DNA of 64,000 bases from Artemia franciscana (taxonomy: Eukaryota > Arthropoda > Branchiopoda > Anostraca > Artemiidae): the NCBI RefSeq assembly GCF_032884065.1, contig NC_088872.1, positions 6,318,186 through 6,382,185 of the forward strand. Direction: 5' to 3'. The notes below the pieces were generated by a model. The model did not search any database and was not told where the DNA came from. It saw only the letters and a list, made by a program, of their open reading frames with translations. This document shows positions 32,319 to 43,599 of this stretch, in pieces (within the stretch, counting starts at the first letter, position 1; each line of letters begins with the position of its first letter). The position numbers and the translations under genes are program-made.

Positions 32319-33557
32319 GTACTACCTGATGTGCAATCTAAAATAGTTATGCAACCGGCCATTTATATTCTTCTCTGCTCAATTTCTTAATCAATTAACG
32401 AATAGATCTTCTACCTGAATTACTAATTTCAAAATTGATGCTTCGGAAGAACAAAGTTTTGTTCACTTACACAAAAATAGATGCTAAAATCTTGGGTAAA
32501 ATACCCAAGATTATATACCCAAAGATCAAATACCCAGAAGGTACAATTGGGGGGGGGAGGGTATTGAGCTATTAATATATTCTTCCAAATATGTTGCTTC
32601 TATCATATGTAACTTGTGAAAGCCAATACGTATGCCACGCAGTTCCACCACTTGTGGCAGAGTCCCTGCAACGCTAGGCATGCTTTCACCACGCTTGGCA
32701 CGTGCCACCTTGTGCGTGGGATTTCTGAAAGTGGGTAGCCCGTCGCATGCTACAGAAGCCTATGTGTCATTTATGACCAATTAAATGTATTTTGTTTCCT
32801 GTTTTGCAGTGACTCTTTTTAATACTAATATACATTAGGAAAAATATTATATAAGAAAACTCTAGCCTCTCTAGTAAAGTAGGCTTACTTTTAAAAGTAG
32901 AAATTACCTTGTTACCTTGCTTCACAAGATCCACACCTGACAATAAAGCTTTTTATTGAAAACTCTCGGACCTTTGTCCAAGAGTTTGGACCTCTGTCCA
33001 AAGGTCCGCCGGACCTTTGTTCACCTACTTTGTAATGTTGTAGTTGGTTGTACAGTGCGTCAAAAGTATAGTGTTTCACTATTCAATCAAGCCTTTTGTT
33101 CTTTTGTTCAAGAACTCATATTTTATTAGAGTGCTTAAACCAGAGTTGAAGGAAGGGTATTCCCTATGAAGTGACGGGCTTTACTCGGTTGCGTCTAACA
33201 CCCCAGCCATAATGTACATTCTAAAAGCTTAAAATGTAAATACCACTGCTGCATGTCTTAGGATAAACGTTTTTTTCTCTTTCTAATATTAAATAAAAAC
33301 TGTGGACCATTCTACGCCACATGAACATTACGGAAAAAATAAATTCAGAGCACATGAAAATTCCTAAGACTTCGAAATTTCTGTTTCCCTTCGTGGTTCT
33401 ATTTTAGCTAAGAATACATTTCTATCTAATTTCAATTAAGAATAAATATTAATAAATTTAGTTAATAATAGATTTCTATTTAAGGCCTTCGATTACCGTT
33501 ATGAAGCGGTTCCATTTCCTTTTTCCAGTTTATTCCGAAAATTAAAAAATGCTAAAT
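32319..33557. other. No gene recognised
   Basis: Mixed unique-looking sequence. GGACCTTTGTCC-type repeats lie at 32968-33020 (three imperfect copies), and no convincing open frame is present. Confidence 0.4.
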
Positions 33558-33576
33558 TCATTAGTAGTAGTAGTAC

Positions 33577-33617
<41 letters not shown>

Positions 33618-33642
33618 ATAGTAGTAGTAGTAGTAGTAGTAT
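33558..33642. repeat. (TAG)n trinucleotide microsatellite
   Basis: Nearly pure TAG/AGT repeats interrupted by CTAG and AATAG units. Confidence 0.95.
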
Positions 33643-34167
33643 TAATTTATTTACCAAAGAAAATAACACAGACAAAATCAATCGGTACCACACCAAAAGC
33701 ATTGCTTGCGAGGGTGTGTTATTAACAAAAAAGAACAAAGAATAGAAGAGAAAAAAACAACAACAAAAAACAAAAAAACAATGAGTTAATCTAAAATGAG
33801 CAGAAAGGTGAAACCGTGTACCGAGAAAAAAACTTACATAAATAATTCATACACAATAAAACAACATAATAACATGATCCCGAAGCAAAAAAAAAAAAAC
33901 CAACGAAAACAATTGTTTCCAATATTAAATCAATCAATCTCAATCTATTTCAAAGGTATACCTACCAAGCAACCCCACGCACACCACGGTTTAAATTGAT
34001 TAATGGGCAATTCTTTGGTACTTGGAACAAGCTTATTCCACAGATTAGCCCCTCTATAAATAACTGAAAAAGTTGTTTATTAGAAATCAAACATTAGAAA
34101 TCAATCGTTAGTCACGGAGAAACGCAATAAGTGTTATCAAACATAATAAGAACTAAGAGTGTTTTAC

Positions 34168-34308
34168 CTGGCGCTCCTTTTTCTGCCCTTTCTATGTTGA
34201 CACATCTAAGAACTCCAGGATTATCGTAAGTCTTCCCGTCTGAACCGCAGACTGGCTTGTACATTCGGTTGGCTATGCATGGTCTTTTACCGTTTATTGG
34301 TATGATGG
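34168..34308 (-). CDS. Internal exon of a Kazal-type serine protease inhibitor
   Basis: On the minus strand a polypyrimidine tract ending TTTTTTGTAG precedes the exon, and CCAG|GTAAAA follows it, so both splice sites look real. The 141-bp exon encodes a Kazal core with PCIANRMYKPVCGSDGKTYD and then NPGVLRC. This family inhibits secreted serine proteases through a loop held by disulfides. Only three cysteines are in this exon, so the rest of the domain must come from neighbouring exons, which I could not identify. The exon starts and ends in phase 1, typical of shuffled extracellular modules. NPGVLRC lacks the usual Cys two before Leu, as in some arthropod Kazal variants. Confidence 0.85.
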
Positions 34309-35364
34309 CTACAAAAAAAGAAGACGATATTTTTTCTTCAATATTTTCTGGGTAATACATTTGGTTCTATTTTAACTGTCCTCTTAGAGAGCTAGATTGT
34401 TTTATTGGTTGCCTTTTGTCCATGTAATGTTATTAGACTCTTCAATGAGTTTGAAATCTCGTAAAACAACGCGTATAAGCAATGTGGCTCTTTTTGCCAT
34501 GAGAATTTGATTGCTGTATTTATTTTTCTTTATTTAACCAACAAAGAACAATTTTTTGTTAAACAGCTTAAGTTTTTTCTTATAAATTACCATTTTTTAA
34601 AGACATTTTTCCACAATGAAAGAAAGTGACAACATAAAAGTTTAAAGTGAGCAAAGAATTAAGAGAGAACAAATGAGTTTGATTTAAATAAAGCAGTGGT
34701 TTAATTTAATAAAATAACAGCAAAACATTAAATAATAAAAAAATCTGAATATTTCGGCTCCACATCAAGGAACCTTTCTCAACGAAAAACTTTAAATAAG
34801 AGAAATTTTTTTAAACAAATCCATATAAAAAAAAGGAAACCTAAAAAAAAAACAATAAAAACAAAACAAAGACATACAAGTCACGGTTACAAACAACTTC
34901 CAGAACTGCTTCTACTCAACTGAAAAAGATAAAAACGACTGTCTATAGTGCACAAACGTTATCTCTCCTCATAACAATTAGTGGACGAATGAGATCTATT
35001 AAAAATGAATATTATATTTATTCGTAGAGACAAATAATTGAAGTTTTTCATTTTTTTTTAAATTAGGTATTTTAATTTTAACTAGCTTTATTTGTTCGTC
35101 ATGTAAAGGCAGTGTGGTCTCGGAAAGAAACCTAATTTAAGGTATTACGTCGAAAATACTCCGTATAGATAGGGAGATGTGACCAATCAAGTTTGTAACT
35201 ATAAACTCAAAACTATTCCTTTTGCAAATAAAAGATGAAGAAGATTTTAACACATTCATTAGAAAATCAACTTACATTTAGGCAATAAAAAGAAAAAAAT
35301 TACCACTCAAGACTTTGGTTGAACAGTTGCACTGCTATATGCGCTACTGACTTCACGCCTGAGA
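34309..35364. other. Probable intron of the Kazal gene; nothing else recognised
   Basis: AT-rich, with many A-runs and no coding signs. It lies directly upstream (minus strand) of the Kazal exon and is probably intronic or 5' of it. Confidence 0.4.
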
Positions 35365-35505
35365 AAGTAAGTAAGACAGCCCTAGACCCTTAAGGTCTAA
35401 ACTGGCGGTGCTGGTCCCTTTTTCATGGCCCTTTAGCCAGGAAGCATGATGGGGGGTTTGGGGCCAACCATCCTGTGCTTTCGCACATCCTTCCTGCCTA
35501 CCTTC
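35365..35505 (-). mobile_element. tRNA-derived SINE, 5'-truncated copy
   Basis: Shares the tail (AAGTAAGTAAG), ACCCTTAAGGTCTAAACTGG and the GGGGCCAACCATC block with 49762-50085. It stops near CTTCCTGCCTACC, so the tRNA-related head is missing, as in ordinary 5' truncation. Confidence 0.85.
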
Positions 35506-35593
35506 AATTTGATTGAAGGTAATTTAATGGAAGGTTTACCTTAATTTTTAATTCAAAGGAATTAAAAACGTATCCGTCGAAGGCAGTTCATTT

Positions 35594-36001
35594 TTGTTTG
35601 GATTTTGTGCAAATCACGGGTATTGGCGAATAACTCACTTTATTTTTGTTAGGTATTTGATTTTAATTCTTTTAATTTTTGGTCTTTTATTGAATTTATT
35701 TAATTTTTTGGCGTTTTTTTCATTGGTTTTGTTGTACTTTCCGCGGTTGTTTTTTGGTTTTTACTTTTTCCTTGATCATATTATTTTGTTCGCGCTGAAG
35801 AAGAGAGGCGGTTGTTCTCTCGAAATATCCGCTTTCTGTGTTTTCTTCGGTATTTTCATTTGGCCTTTAAAAACCGCATTTTTGATCGTTTTCTTTCTTT
35901 ATGTTATGACAGGCCAATATGGTTTAAGAAATTATAATTTATATACTTACATGAGTAATATTCTGCTTGTGCTACATAAAGGAGAGATGGAAAGAACTTA
36001 A
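35594..36001 (+). other. Hydrophobic 135-residue frame with a Penelope-type leader motif
   Basis: A long T-rich open frame gives a very hydrophobic product; composition alone could explain it. Inside it, CGCTGAAGAAGAGAGGCGG, a short GAGA/TCTC stem and CGAAATATCCGC (35794-35842) resemble the CTGAAGA-stem-CGAAA sequence often seen in leader repeats of Penelope-like elements. No RT is seen here. I consider it more likely a transposon leader than a protein gene. Confidence 0.3.
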
Positions 36002-37035
36002 AAAACGTGTTCTTATTTGAAATGATTTTTTGTGTGAAGCCTTGATGGAATAGAGAGTTTTATTAGTATTCATTCAACTATCGAGTTATACTGAATAAGC
36101 GACCATCAAATGTAAGTAGTTTTGAATCCATATAAAATTATAATTCTTTACCGTTTGATTTATCCTTTAAGGAAATCCATTTTTTTATTGCACAATTTTT
36201 ATAGATCCAGCCTTCCTAGCTCACTATTTAACAAGCAGTGACAAACTGGAAGTCACCCTGCGCTTAGCGCTAAATTGTGACTTCTTACCAAGATTTTCTA
36301 TCAGAGGGGTTTAAATTTTGAACATTAATTTGTCAGACAATAATGCCATTACTGAGGTTTTCGATAATTTTGAATCAAAAGAGAAGCCAAAATTTGAAGC
36401 AAAGCAATTAAATATATAGGTTATCATTAAAAGAAAACAAAGATTTGGGGAAAGGGAATTGTGCTACCTCCTTCTTAGGGACATTGCAAGTACGGTGGGT
36501 TTCTAGTTACTGAATTGTCAGATTGTAGAAGCCATTTAACATTTTTTTTCTCTAGTCTAGAAAATTACCTATTGGCCTTTGTTACTCCTCAGAAAAGATT
36601 GCTGGATAATTCACTTAGCAAAACACCTTATCTATCTTGGCCGATTGCTAGAATAAAGAACTCTTAAGCGAATGATAACTGGTCTCGTTGGTGACTATTC
36701 TTTTGTTTGGGGTGAGGGTTTGTGGTATTTTCAGGTAAGAAAATCCAAAAGTCCACTTTTTTTAAAGGTTTTCAGTTCAAATAGCCTTGAACATCTAATG
36801 GTAATAAAACTCACACTCCATACCAAAATTGGTAGAAGGGTGTCACAGCATGCCTAAATCGGCTTCCATGGGGTCTAATACATCTAACTGCCCAGAAAAA
36901 AAATGTTGCGTGTGTGTAGGTGTTAATAACTGGTCACACTCCTCCTTCGCTTCTATAGATACAAACATCAACTAACTGAAGGGATGCACAGCTTCTTTGA
37001 GGGTATAGAAATACCTATATTGTTACCGTCACTAG
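36002..37035. other. No gene recognised
   Basis: AT-rich stretch before the peptide-repeat and LINE region; only short frames. Confidence 0.4.
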
Positions 37036-37235
37036 AATTTCAGGATAATCACCTTACTGACTTGCCCTCTGATAACAACGAGCTAGAATAGTATGACAAA
37101 CTACTGAAAGGTTGCTTCGGGATGGTGAGTGCTGATAATGTATTTCATGATATTTACCTTATTGACTTTCCCTCTGATAATAGCGACGACCCAGAGTGAC
37201 CTGATAATTTTTTGAAAGAATATTTTGGAATTTCT
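37036..37235 (+). pseudogene. Acidic peptide repeats (two units), broken
   Basis: Two similar units about 125 bp apart read DLPSDNNELE...LLKGCFG and DFPSDNSDDPE...FLKEYFG, each interrupted by a stop. The style resembles the DxLSPNTNxxLxDxxxEA repeats at 38369-38660. They could be remains of the disordered N-terminal part of a transposon or viral protein. Function unknown. Confidence 0.35.
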
Positions 37236-37239
37236 TATG

Positions 37240-38380
37240 TATAGAAAGCTTTTGACAGCCTAACACATAAGATTTTCATTGGTAAACTTTATCATCTTCG
37301 TGTGCGTGGGGAAGCACTGTCTTGGTTCTCGTCATATCTAACTGACAGATCTATCGCCACGGATGTTACAGACGAAAAAGTTCCAATTGAATACGGAGTA
37401 CCCCAAGGTTCTATTCTTGGGCCTTCTCTCTTCCTCATCTGAACTCTCTCTATCGTGAACGGTCTCTATCGATTTTTTAACACCCTAATTAGCAATGTTT
37501 GCTGTGGATTGTGTCACATATCTTACTCTTGGAGTACGTTGGTGTTCACTTCTGATAGTCGAGAAGAATTAATAGCATTTGCAGATGACACTACTTTAGG
37601 TGCTGCAGCTCCGGATGAATCATCCCTTATTCTAAAGCTTCAAGAAAAGACTGAGAAAATCCTCTTTTGGTTTGACATAAATCAACTAACTTTAAATGTA
37701 AAAAAGTCATACCTTCTTATTTTTTCTCGTAAAGGTGTGAGCTGCCCCACAATTACTGAGCTTCATATACCAAGAGGCTCCATAAGTTGTCCCCCGGATC
37801 GATATTTGTGATTCCTGGGAGTTCTTTTGGATTAAAATTTATCATTTAAGTTGCGTTTTCAAATAATAAGAGTGAAAATTTCCCCTAGACTTTGGATCAT
37901 CCGAAAATTAAAGCGTTTATTTCCTTTCCCTATCCTTCGTCTTTTATACTTCTCTCTGATTTACCCTTATATATCTTACTGTTCGTCAGTGTGGATGTCC
38001 ACATTTCCTTCGGTACTTGCTCCTATTCACCATCTTCATGAGAAAGCGGCAAGAATTCTCCAGTCGGCTAAAGCCACTCCTCTTGACCTCCTCAAGATTA
38101 AAGATATTTATGTTTTATCTCTATCTTCGTTGGCATATCAATACTTCCATGTTGTTTTTCGGGACTGCTCAAACTAGTAGGGGAAGTAAATTTGTATATG
38201 GTTCGTAACCGAGAGGATGTAATGATTCCAGCTAGTCCCTCGGTTTGTTCAGACTTCGGCCTGGCTGTGACTGTGGGGCGTGCTCGGAACTTGGTTCCCG
38301 CTGAGATCTGGCAGTCACGAACACTTGGCTCCTTTAAGAGATGGATGAACAGATCCTTTAAGAGGTGTAATAGAGGATGA
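37240..38380 (+). pseudogene. LINE reverse transcriptase remnant (Jockey/CR1-like)
   Basis: 5'-truncated RT. KAFDSLTHKIF (motif A region) is at 37250, YGVPQGSILGPSLFLI (motif B) near 37393 is followed by a stop, and LIAFADDTTLG (motif C) is near 37570. Then come LTLNVKKS, YPYISYCSSVW and a C-terminal NLVPAEIW..RTLGSFKRW segment near 38300. At least three frameshifts or stops make it inactive. Endonuclease and ORF1 are absent. Confidence 0.88.
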
Positions 38381-39190
38381 TTTAGCTCGGCTTGACAAGC
38401 TCAGTCCCAATACAAATAAACTATTGCAAGATGTCTATGGAGAGGCAAATAAAACTCCCCCCAATATTTCAACGGAGGTTTTGGATGTTAGTTCTGCTCA
38501 TCTAAGTGCCTTTGAACAGGGTTCGGTTGTCACTCCTGCTCAGCCAAGCGCCTTGGAAAAGCAGGGTCTATCAGAGGATGATTTTGGTTGGATTGACCAG
38601 CTCAGTCTAAATACACATACATTTTTGGAGGATTGCTCTGAAGAGGCGATTGTAACCCCCACCTAATATTTAAAGGAGTGCTCCAGTGCCGAGCTATCCA
38701 CAAGTTTCAGACGCTATATAATAATGTACTAAAATCTTGATATTATTTTTCTCTAAATGTTTATTCAATTTGCTTTAATTGCCCTTGTTTTCTCTTTTCT
38801 TTTTTTTCTCTCTTCTTCATTTTAAATTTTTTGTTGTTGTTTTGGTCCTTAACAAGTTCGCTTCTAGGATCTTTATTATTATTGTTGTTATGTGTTTTTT
38901 TTTCTTTTTGAATTATTTGAAATTGAATTGAATTGAATATTAATTTTTTTTCAGCCAAGCGCCTTTGAATAGCAAAGTGTACCAGGGAATGATTTTGCTT
39001 TGGCTGACTGCCTTAGTCCAAATAATCTCGAAGATCTCAGAGTGATCAGGGTGATTTCACGCCACGCTCCAACCCTCTTATACACATTGATGTTGAAGAA
39101 GGAAAGAGTTGTAGTGGGTTGGAAGAGGTATTGCTTCTTAACACGTCCACGTCAGAATATGATTCAGTTGGATATTTTAATCTAATTACA
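38369..39190 (+). pseudogene. Repeated acidic peptide motif interleaved with a LINE-like 3' tail
   Basis: Three related units appear: EDDLARLDKLSPNTNKLLQD (38369), EDDFGWIDQLSLNTHTFLED (38575) and NDFALADCLSPNNLEDL (38989). The DNA phrase CAGCCAAGCGCCTT precedes units two and three. Between units two and three (about 38670-38940) lies a T-rich tail ending in AATTGAATTGAATTGAAT, typical of a LINE 3' end. The third unit leads toward the DNA polymerase remains. I do not recognise the repeat; a disordered N-terminal region is a guess. Confidence 0.4.
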
Positions 39191-39199
39191 GAAATGATT

Positions 39200-42100
39200 C
39201 AGGCTCTAGGGGAGGCAAAAAAGCTTGGTGGATTATGCTACTATTGTCCAATGTGTCTGTCTAAAATGTGTGTCTGTTTAATTTCGTAGTGAATTAAAGC
39301 TAAAGCATCATTTGAGACACGGTAAGCGTCATCTTTGGAAACGTTTAGCAGTGACAGCGTAATCTTGCATTTCGTGAACTTTCAAAATTTACTCCTACAG
39401 AGTGACAAAGTGAACATTTACTGTGAAGCCAAACTCATGGATGTGAATGAACCATCGTTACTTCAATCGTGTAAAAAACGTACAGTCTCTTACGCCCATG
39501 TCCACAAGGACTCGAGTAACATCCTGCAATTGATAGAGGAATTTGAATAATTGGGGGTCATGGAAGCACTTACTAAAACAGCAAATAAGTTAATGTCATG
39601 ACTGCGCAATGTAAATTATCCAATGACTTTATCACCAGAGGAAAAGTTGTCCATAAAAAATAAGAAAATGTATTGGGTTTAAATTTGTTGAGTGTAAGGG
39701 GGGAGGGATGTCAGTTCGCGAGCATGATCGTTTAAGCCATCCAATTTTATCGGGGGGCAGCAACTTTCGCGGACTGGCTCGGAGATCATGAAATTAAAAC
39801 ATTAGGCAACAGTAATTTCTACCTGTTTATATACACAATTCCAAGTATGATTTGAAATTAATTTTTAACAGCGTTGGCACGTTTGCAGAAATGTGAAGTT
39901 GTATATGGCGCATAAGTAGATAGTTTGATTTCTTATAAGATCATACCCAAATCATCCGAGAAACTGCTAGTCTTAGAATTGAAATAGAAAACGGCTGAAA
40001 ATTGTAATACATACTTGAATAACATCCGTTTCTTACATTTCCATAGTTTTTTCCCAGTCCTATAAGGCAACTGGTTCAAGTACAGAAAAGTGACAATTTT
40101 AATACTTATCCCCTGCTTAACCAGCGCTTTCCAGATGATACAATGTACGATTGGTTAACGTGTAAGGGCATATACCTGTATGAATACTACAACTCCACCT
40201 CGACGGTACGTGAGGAGAAATTACTGTCCGTCGCATCGTTCGTGATTCACTTCATAGTCGTCAATGCACCACTGCCGACTATGAGGCTGCTGAAAAAGCT
40301 TGGGCAAAGAGAGGGTGTAGAAATGGGGAGAATTATTGCAAAATGTGCTTGACAAGTGATGTATTGACGTTGTTGGATATTATGTAAGAACGCAGATAAA
40401 ATCTATCTGGATTTTGGGTTTGATTTGGGTTATTATTTTTCAACTCATCTGGTGATGCATTTAATTATAAAAATCCGCAAAAAAGAAATGAGATTAATTA
40501 GTGACGGGGATCAATATCTATTTTTAGAAAAATAAATGAGGGGAGGGTATATTTTCTACGGGAATCTTATCTTGGAAACTGACCGGACCGGACAACGCAC
40601 AGGTGAAAAGTCGGATGCGGTTTTTTTCGAATTGAATTCATTTTGTTAGGAATGTCTCACTATTCTTTGCCGTGCGGCTCTAAGAAATGGCTCGAATCTT
40701 TGTGCTCGAGTTTCCCCAATATTGCCATCATTGAGGAGAATGGACCGCAAGGATGGTTTTCCAAAATTGATGGCGAAATACCTTTGGAAATTTATGATTC
40801 GGTAAAGGATTTTATTTTCCGTGTATAAACAGACTAGTAACTAAGTTCTCTTTGAGTCCAAATAATATTTATTTGGTAGAGGATGGGGTTATGCACTGGA
40901 AACCTTCACAACAAAAACTTATTGCCGCCCTTCATCCAAAACAGAATATCGTTGATAATCATGTTCTTTTGCCATGGATGGAAGTCAGCGGTTTCAATGT
41001 CACAATGAATCATAGAGCCCTCCAATTTGATCAAAAGCCAAATATGAAAATATTTATTGCTACTTTTGTCAGTAAACGTTCAGAAGCGAAAGTGAGGTTG
41101 AAAAAGAAATCTTTAAGATCATTTCGAATTCAGCTTTCGGTAAAATATGCGAGGGAGTGCGTAATATGAGTCGTTGTGAGGTTGTAACCGACCCAAAATA
41201 ATGTGCTCGAATCATTGCCGATCCCAACTTCACATCACTCACCATCATGTACTCCAATATGATGCTCTTACATAGAAAAACAAGAAATTTAATTTTAAAT
41301 AAAAATATTGCTGGTGGTAGAACTATTTTAGAAATCTGAAAAAATTCATTTTGTCATTCTCTTACAATGTGTAAAAGCTCCAATAGCTGAGGGAGGAGGA
41401 AGCTTAAGTATATTAATAAGACACTTATTCCCTCTTGTTAAAAATCAAAACTGACAATTTATTGAATGATTCGAAAATGGTAAGCACATTAGCTCTCGAA
41501 TGAACTCTACAAATTGGCATGAGTCCATTTATTCGAAGCTAGTGAAGTACCAAGCCCCAAATCAACTATTAATTTGAAATACAAGACGGGGAGTAATTGT
41601 ATATCCTATGGTGTACTAGTAGGCCCGAAGGTCTACTTTCTACAAACTCACAAGGATGATATCAAGCAAGTCTTCAAGGTGATGCGCTGCACACTATTTT
41701 AAAGATAATTTCTATATAAGTGTTTATAGAAACCTTGCGGAAAGTAGTTTAGTTCCAAGAGCGAAATACATGGTGATTAGTTCTTTAAAATTTGATGCTA
41801 CACAGTTAGAGTAGAAAAAAGCCATACCGGACAAATCCTATGTTGGTGAGGGTGGTGTGAGGGTACTATCCCATGGGCACTATCGCATTTCAGATCCAGG
41901 TGTACGTCTATAATATGAACAAGCGGATGCCTACATGCAATATTAAAGGTAGTTTCGGTAGGAGTGTTTATAGAAACTTTGCGGAAAGTAGTCTAGTTCC
42001 AAGAGCAAAATTCATGGTGATTCGTTCTCTAACTTTGATATTACATAGCCAGAGTAGAAAAAAGCTATGTGAGCTATATCAGACACATTCTATGTTGGTG

Positions 42101-42210
42101 AGGGTGGTGTGAGGGTACCATCCCATGGGCACTACCGCATTTCAGATCCAGATGTATGTTTACAATATAAAAAACGTCTTGCTTTTAGGAGTTTGATGTT
42201 TGGGGGGCAT
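39200..42210 (+). pseudogene. Type-B (protein-primed) DNA polymerase relic, Polinton/adintovirus type
   Basis: Family-typical segments occur in the right order but in shifting frames. They are: CYYCPMC near 39238, HFVNFQNLL near 39368, VREHDRLSHP then FRGLA near 39715, PVYIHNSKYDLKLIF at 39822, LTCKGIYLYEYYNS near 40155, ADYEAAEKAWAKRGC near 40273, DGDQYLFLEK near 40503, KLIAALHPKQNIVDNHVLL near 40915, FGKICEGVRNM near 41133 and GEGGVRVLSHGHYRIS near 41850. Such polymerases replicate Polintons, adintoviruses and linear plasmids from a protein primer. I do not find the catalytic DTD motif, and many stops interrupt it, so it is dead. An old viral or Polinton insertion is the best reading. Confidence 0.82.
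41719..42206 (+). repeat. Tandem duplication of the polymerase 3' end (about 244-bp units)
   Basis: 41719-41962 and 41963-42206 are roughly 85-90% alike by eye. Each contains GTTTATAGAAAC, TTAGTTCCAAGAGC and GGTGAGGGTGGTGTGAGGGT. Both cover the segment encoding the C-terminal GHYRIS motif of the polymerase relic. Confidence 0.88.
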
Positions 42211-43059
42211 TTGCCTTAATCGAAGAAGAAGAACTACAGATAAAGTGTTCTAATAGAATCGGAAAATTCAATTTGTTTGTTGAAAATAGAGACCATGAAG
42301 CTCAAAGAATCTTCCTTTATTTAGTAATATTCCTTTTCCAAATGCTTATATACACTGTTTTTTTAAATATATAACTCCAGGACTTATTTTATGTGGATAT
42401 GTTGTTGTATTTTTCAAAAAAATTTCAAATGTGATTTTTTTGTTGATTAAAATTTGTGTATCTCTTATAAAATAAGAAAGAGTTTTATTAATTGTGATGT
42501 AGTTTTTGTATTGATTAAAAATAATGTTTATTTATTATAAAAATAAAAGCAAACTATTCCAAGTTGTTGTTGTTGTTCTTGAACATCGTCGTGTAGGACT
42601 GATAGGGAAATTATTATTATTTATTCATTAGGCAACTACAGTTTACAGTAAGGTATATTCCAGCTGTTGAATATGCATCAAAGTAAAACAAAATTAAAAT
42701 TGTTTCTTTTACTATTGCTACAATGTTTGGTAAGAGTCCTATGATAAAATAAAGACTATTGCACCAGACACAAAATTTAATCTGGAACTTGAGGTGTTCA
42801 ATAATATCGAGCCAAACATTTGGGTGATTTTTGATGATTTGGCTGAATCCATTGAACAATGGTCTCATTAGACATGCTACATTAGTTTATGATCCACTCG
42901 AATTATGAAAAAATTTCCCTAACCCTAGTTCTACAACAATCTCTTTCATCGGAGCAAATGTAAGAGAACACTTGCTTTGAACTGCACCTACTATATCATT
43001 TACAGATTTGTTCGTGATTTAAGCTCTCTAATAACTCTCAATAAAAACAATATATCCCG
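42211..43059. other. No gene recognised between polymerase relic and small ORF
   Basis: AT-rich, with short frames on the minus strand (42617-42868) that match nothing I know. It may hold decayed genes of the same element. Confidence 0.35.
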
Positions 43060-43245
43060 GTGCTCCAAATTTCTACTTTCAGCATAAATCAGGAAACAAA
43101 TAAACCCTGTGGCTACATTCTATTGGATCTTAATCAGAATAGACCCAAGAATTTGCGTGTAGTTAGAGATATTTTTGACAATGAAATTGCCATATATCTT
43201 CCGGTGAACAGTAAAAAAAGGTCATTAGTTGCCATCATGACATGA
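43060..43245 (+). pseudogene. Small ORF, possible Polinton/adintovirus companion
   Basis: The 61-residue frame includes CGYILLDLNQNRPKNLRVV and RDIFDNEIAIYLPV. The pattern (F/Y)GY-hydrophobic-DL...LR...IF resembles short ORFs beside protein-primed DNA polymerases in metazoan Polinton-like elements. The resemblance is from memory of the pattern and needs a profile search. It lies about 0.85 kb downstream of the polymerase relic, same strand. Confidence 0.4.
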
Positions 43246-43259
43246 AGAAACTGCATGGA

Positions 43260-43560
43260 AATAGACATTTATTTTCCGTTCTAAGCAGTTCTAAGCCAGT
43301 ACTTAGGAAATCCATACTCAAACATGGTATTAACAAAGAATTCCTTATTCTCATATCTGAACTTTTTTTAATTTAACCAGGGCAATGTTCAATTGCCAGA
43401 AGTAGTTAAGCAACAGACAAAGCAACATCGTTCCATTGTAAGTGCCCTAACAAGAAGCGATAACAAAGGAAAATATTCAAAATTTCAAAAGAAGTTTCTT
43501 CTCTAACCGGGTGATAGATTTTTTACACTTTTACTGCCAATAATTGCAGGACTTGTAAAC
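43260..43560 (+). pseudogene. Polinton/adintovirus-type small basic protein relic
   Basis: LSSSKPVLRKSILKHG near 43280, then after a frame change LPEVVKQQTKQHRSIV near 43397 and a final FFTLLLPIIAG near 43520. The order of a helical K-P-x-L-R-K-x-I-L segment, a basic Q/K-rich helix and a hydrophobic tail is typical of a small virion-associated protein in Polinton/adintovirus-like elements. At least one stop and one frameshift. Same strand as and just downstream of the previous ORF, which supports one eroded element. Confidence 0.55.
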
Positions 43561-43599
43561 AGTACTTCTAAGTTACACGACTATAGGACTTGTAAGTTG

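Noticed and set aside
32526-32708. 60-residue minus-strand frame with a GGCACG(C/T)GCC-rich region
   Set aside because: Looked like a possible exon but has no splice sites or domain.
33558-33642. CRISPR-like array
   Set aside because: Simple trinucleotide repeats without spacers in a eukaryotic sequence; no regular repeat-spacer array occurs anywhere in the window.
33499-33738. Poly-leucine frame on the minus strand
   Set aside because: It is the (TAG)n microsatellite read in reverse.
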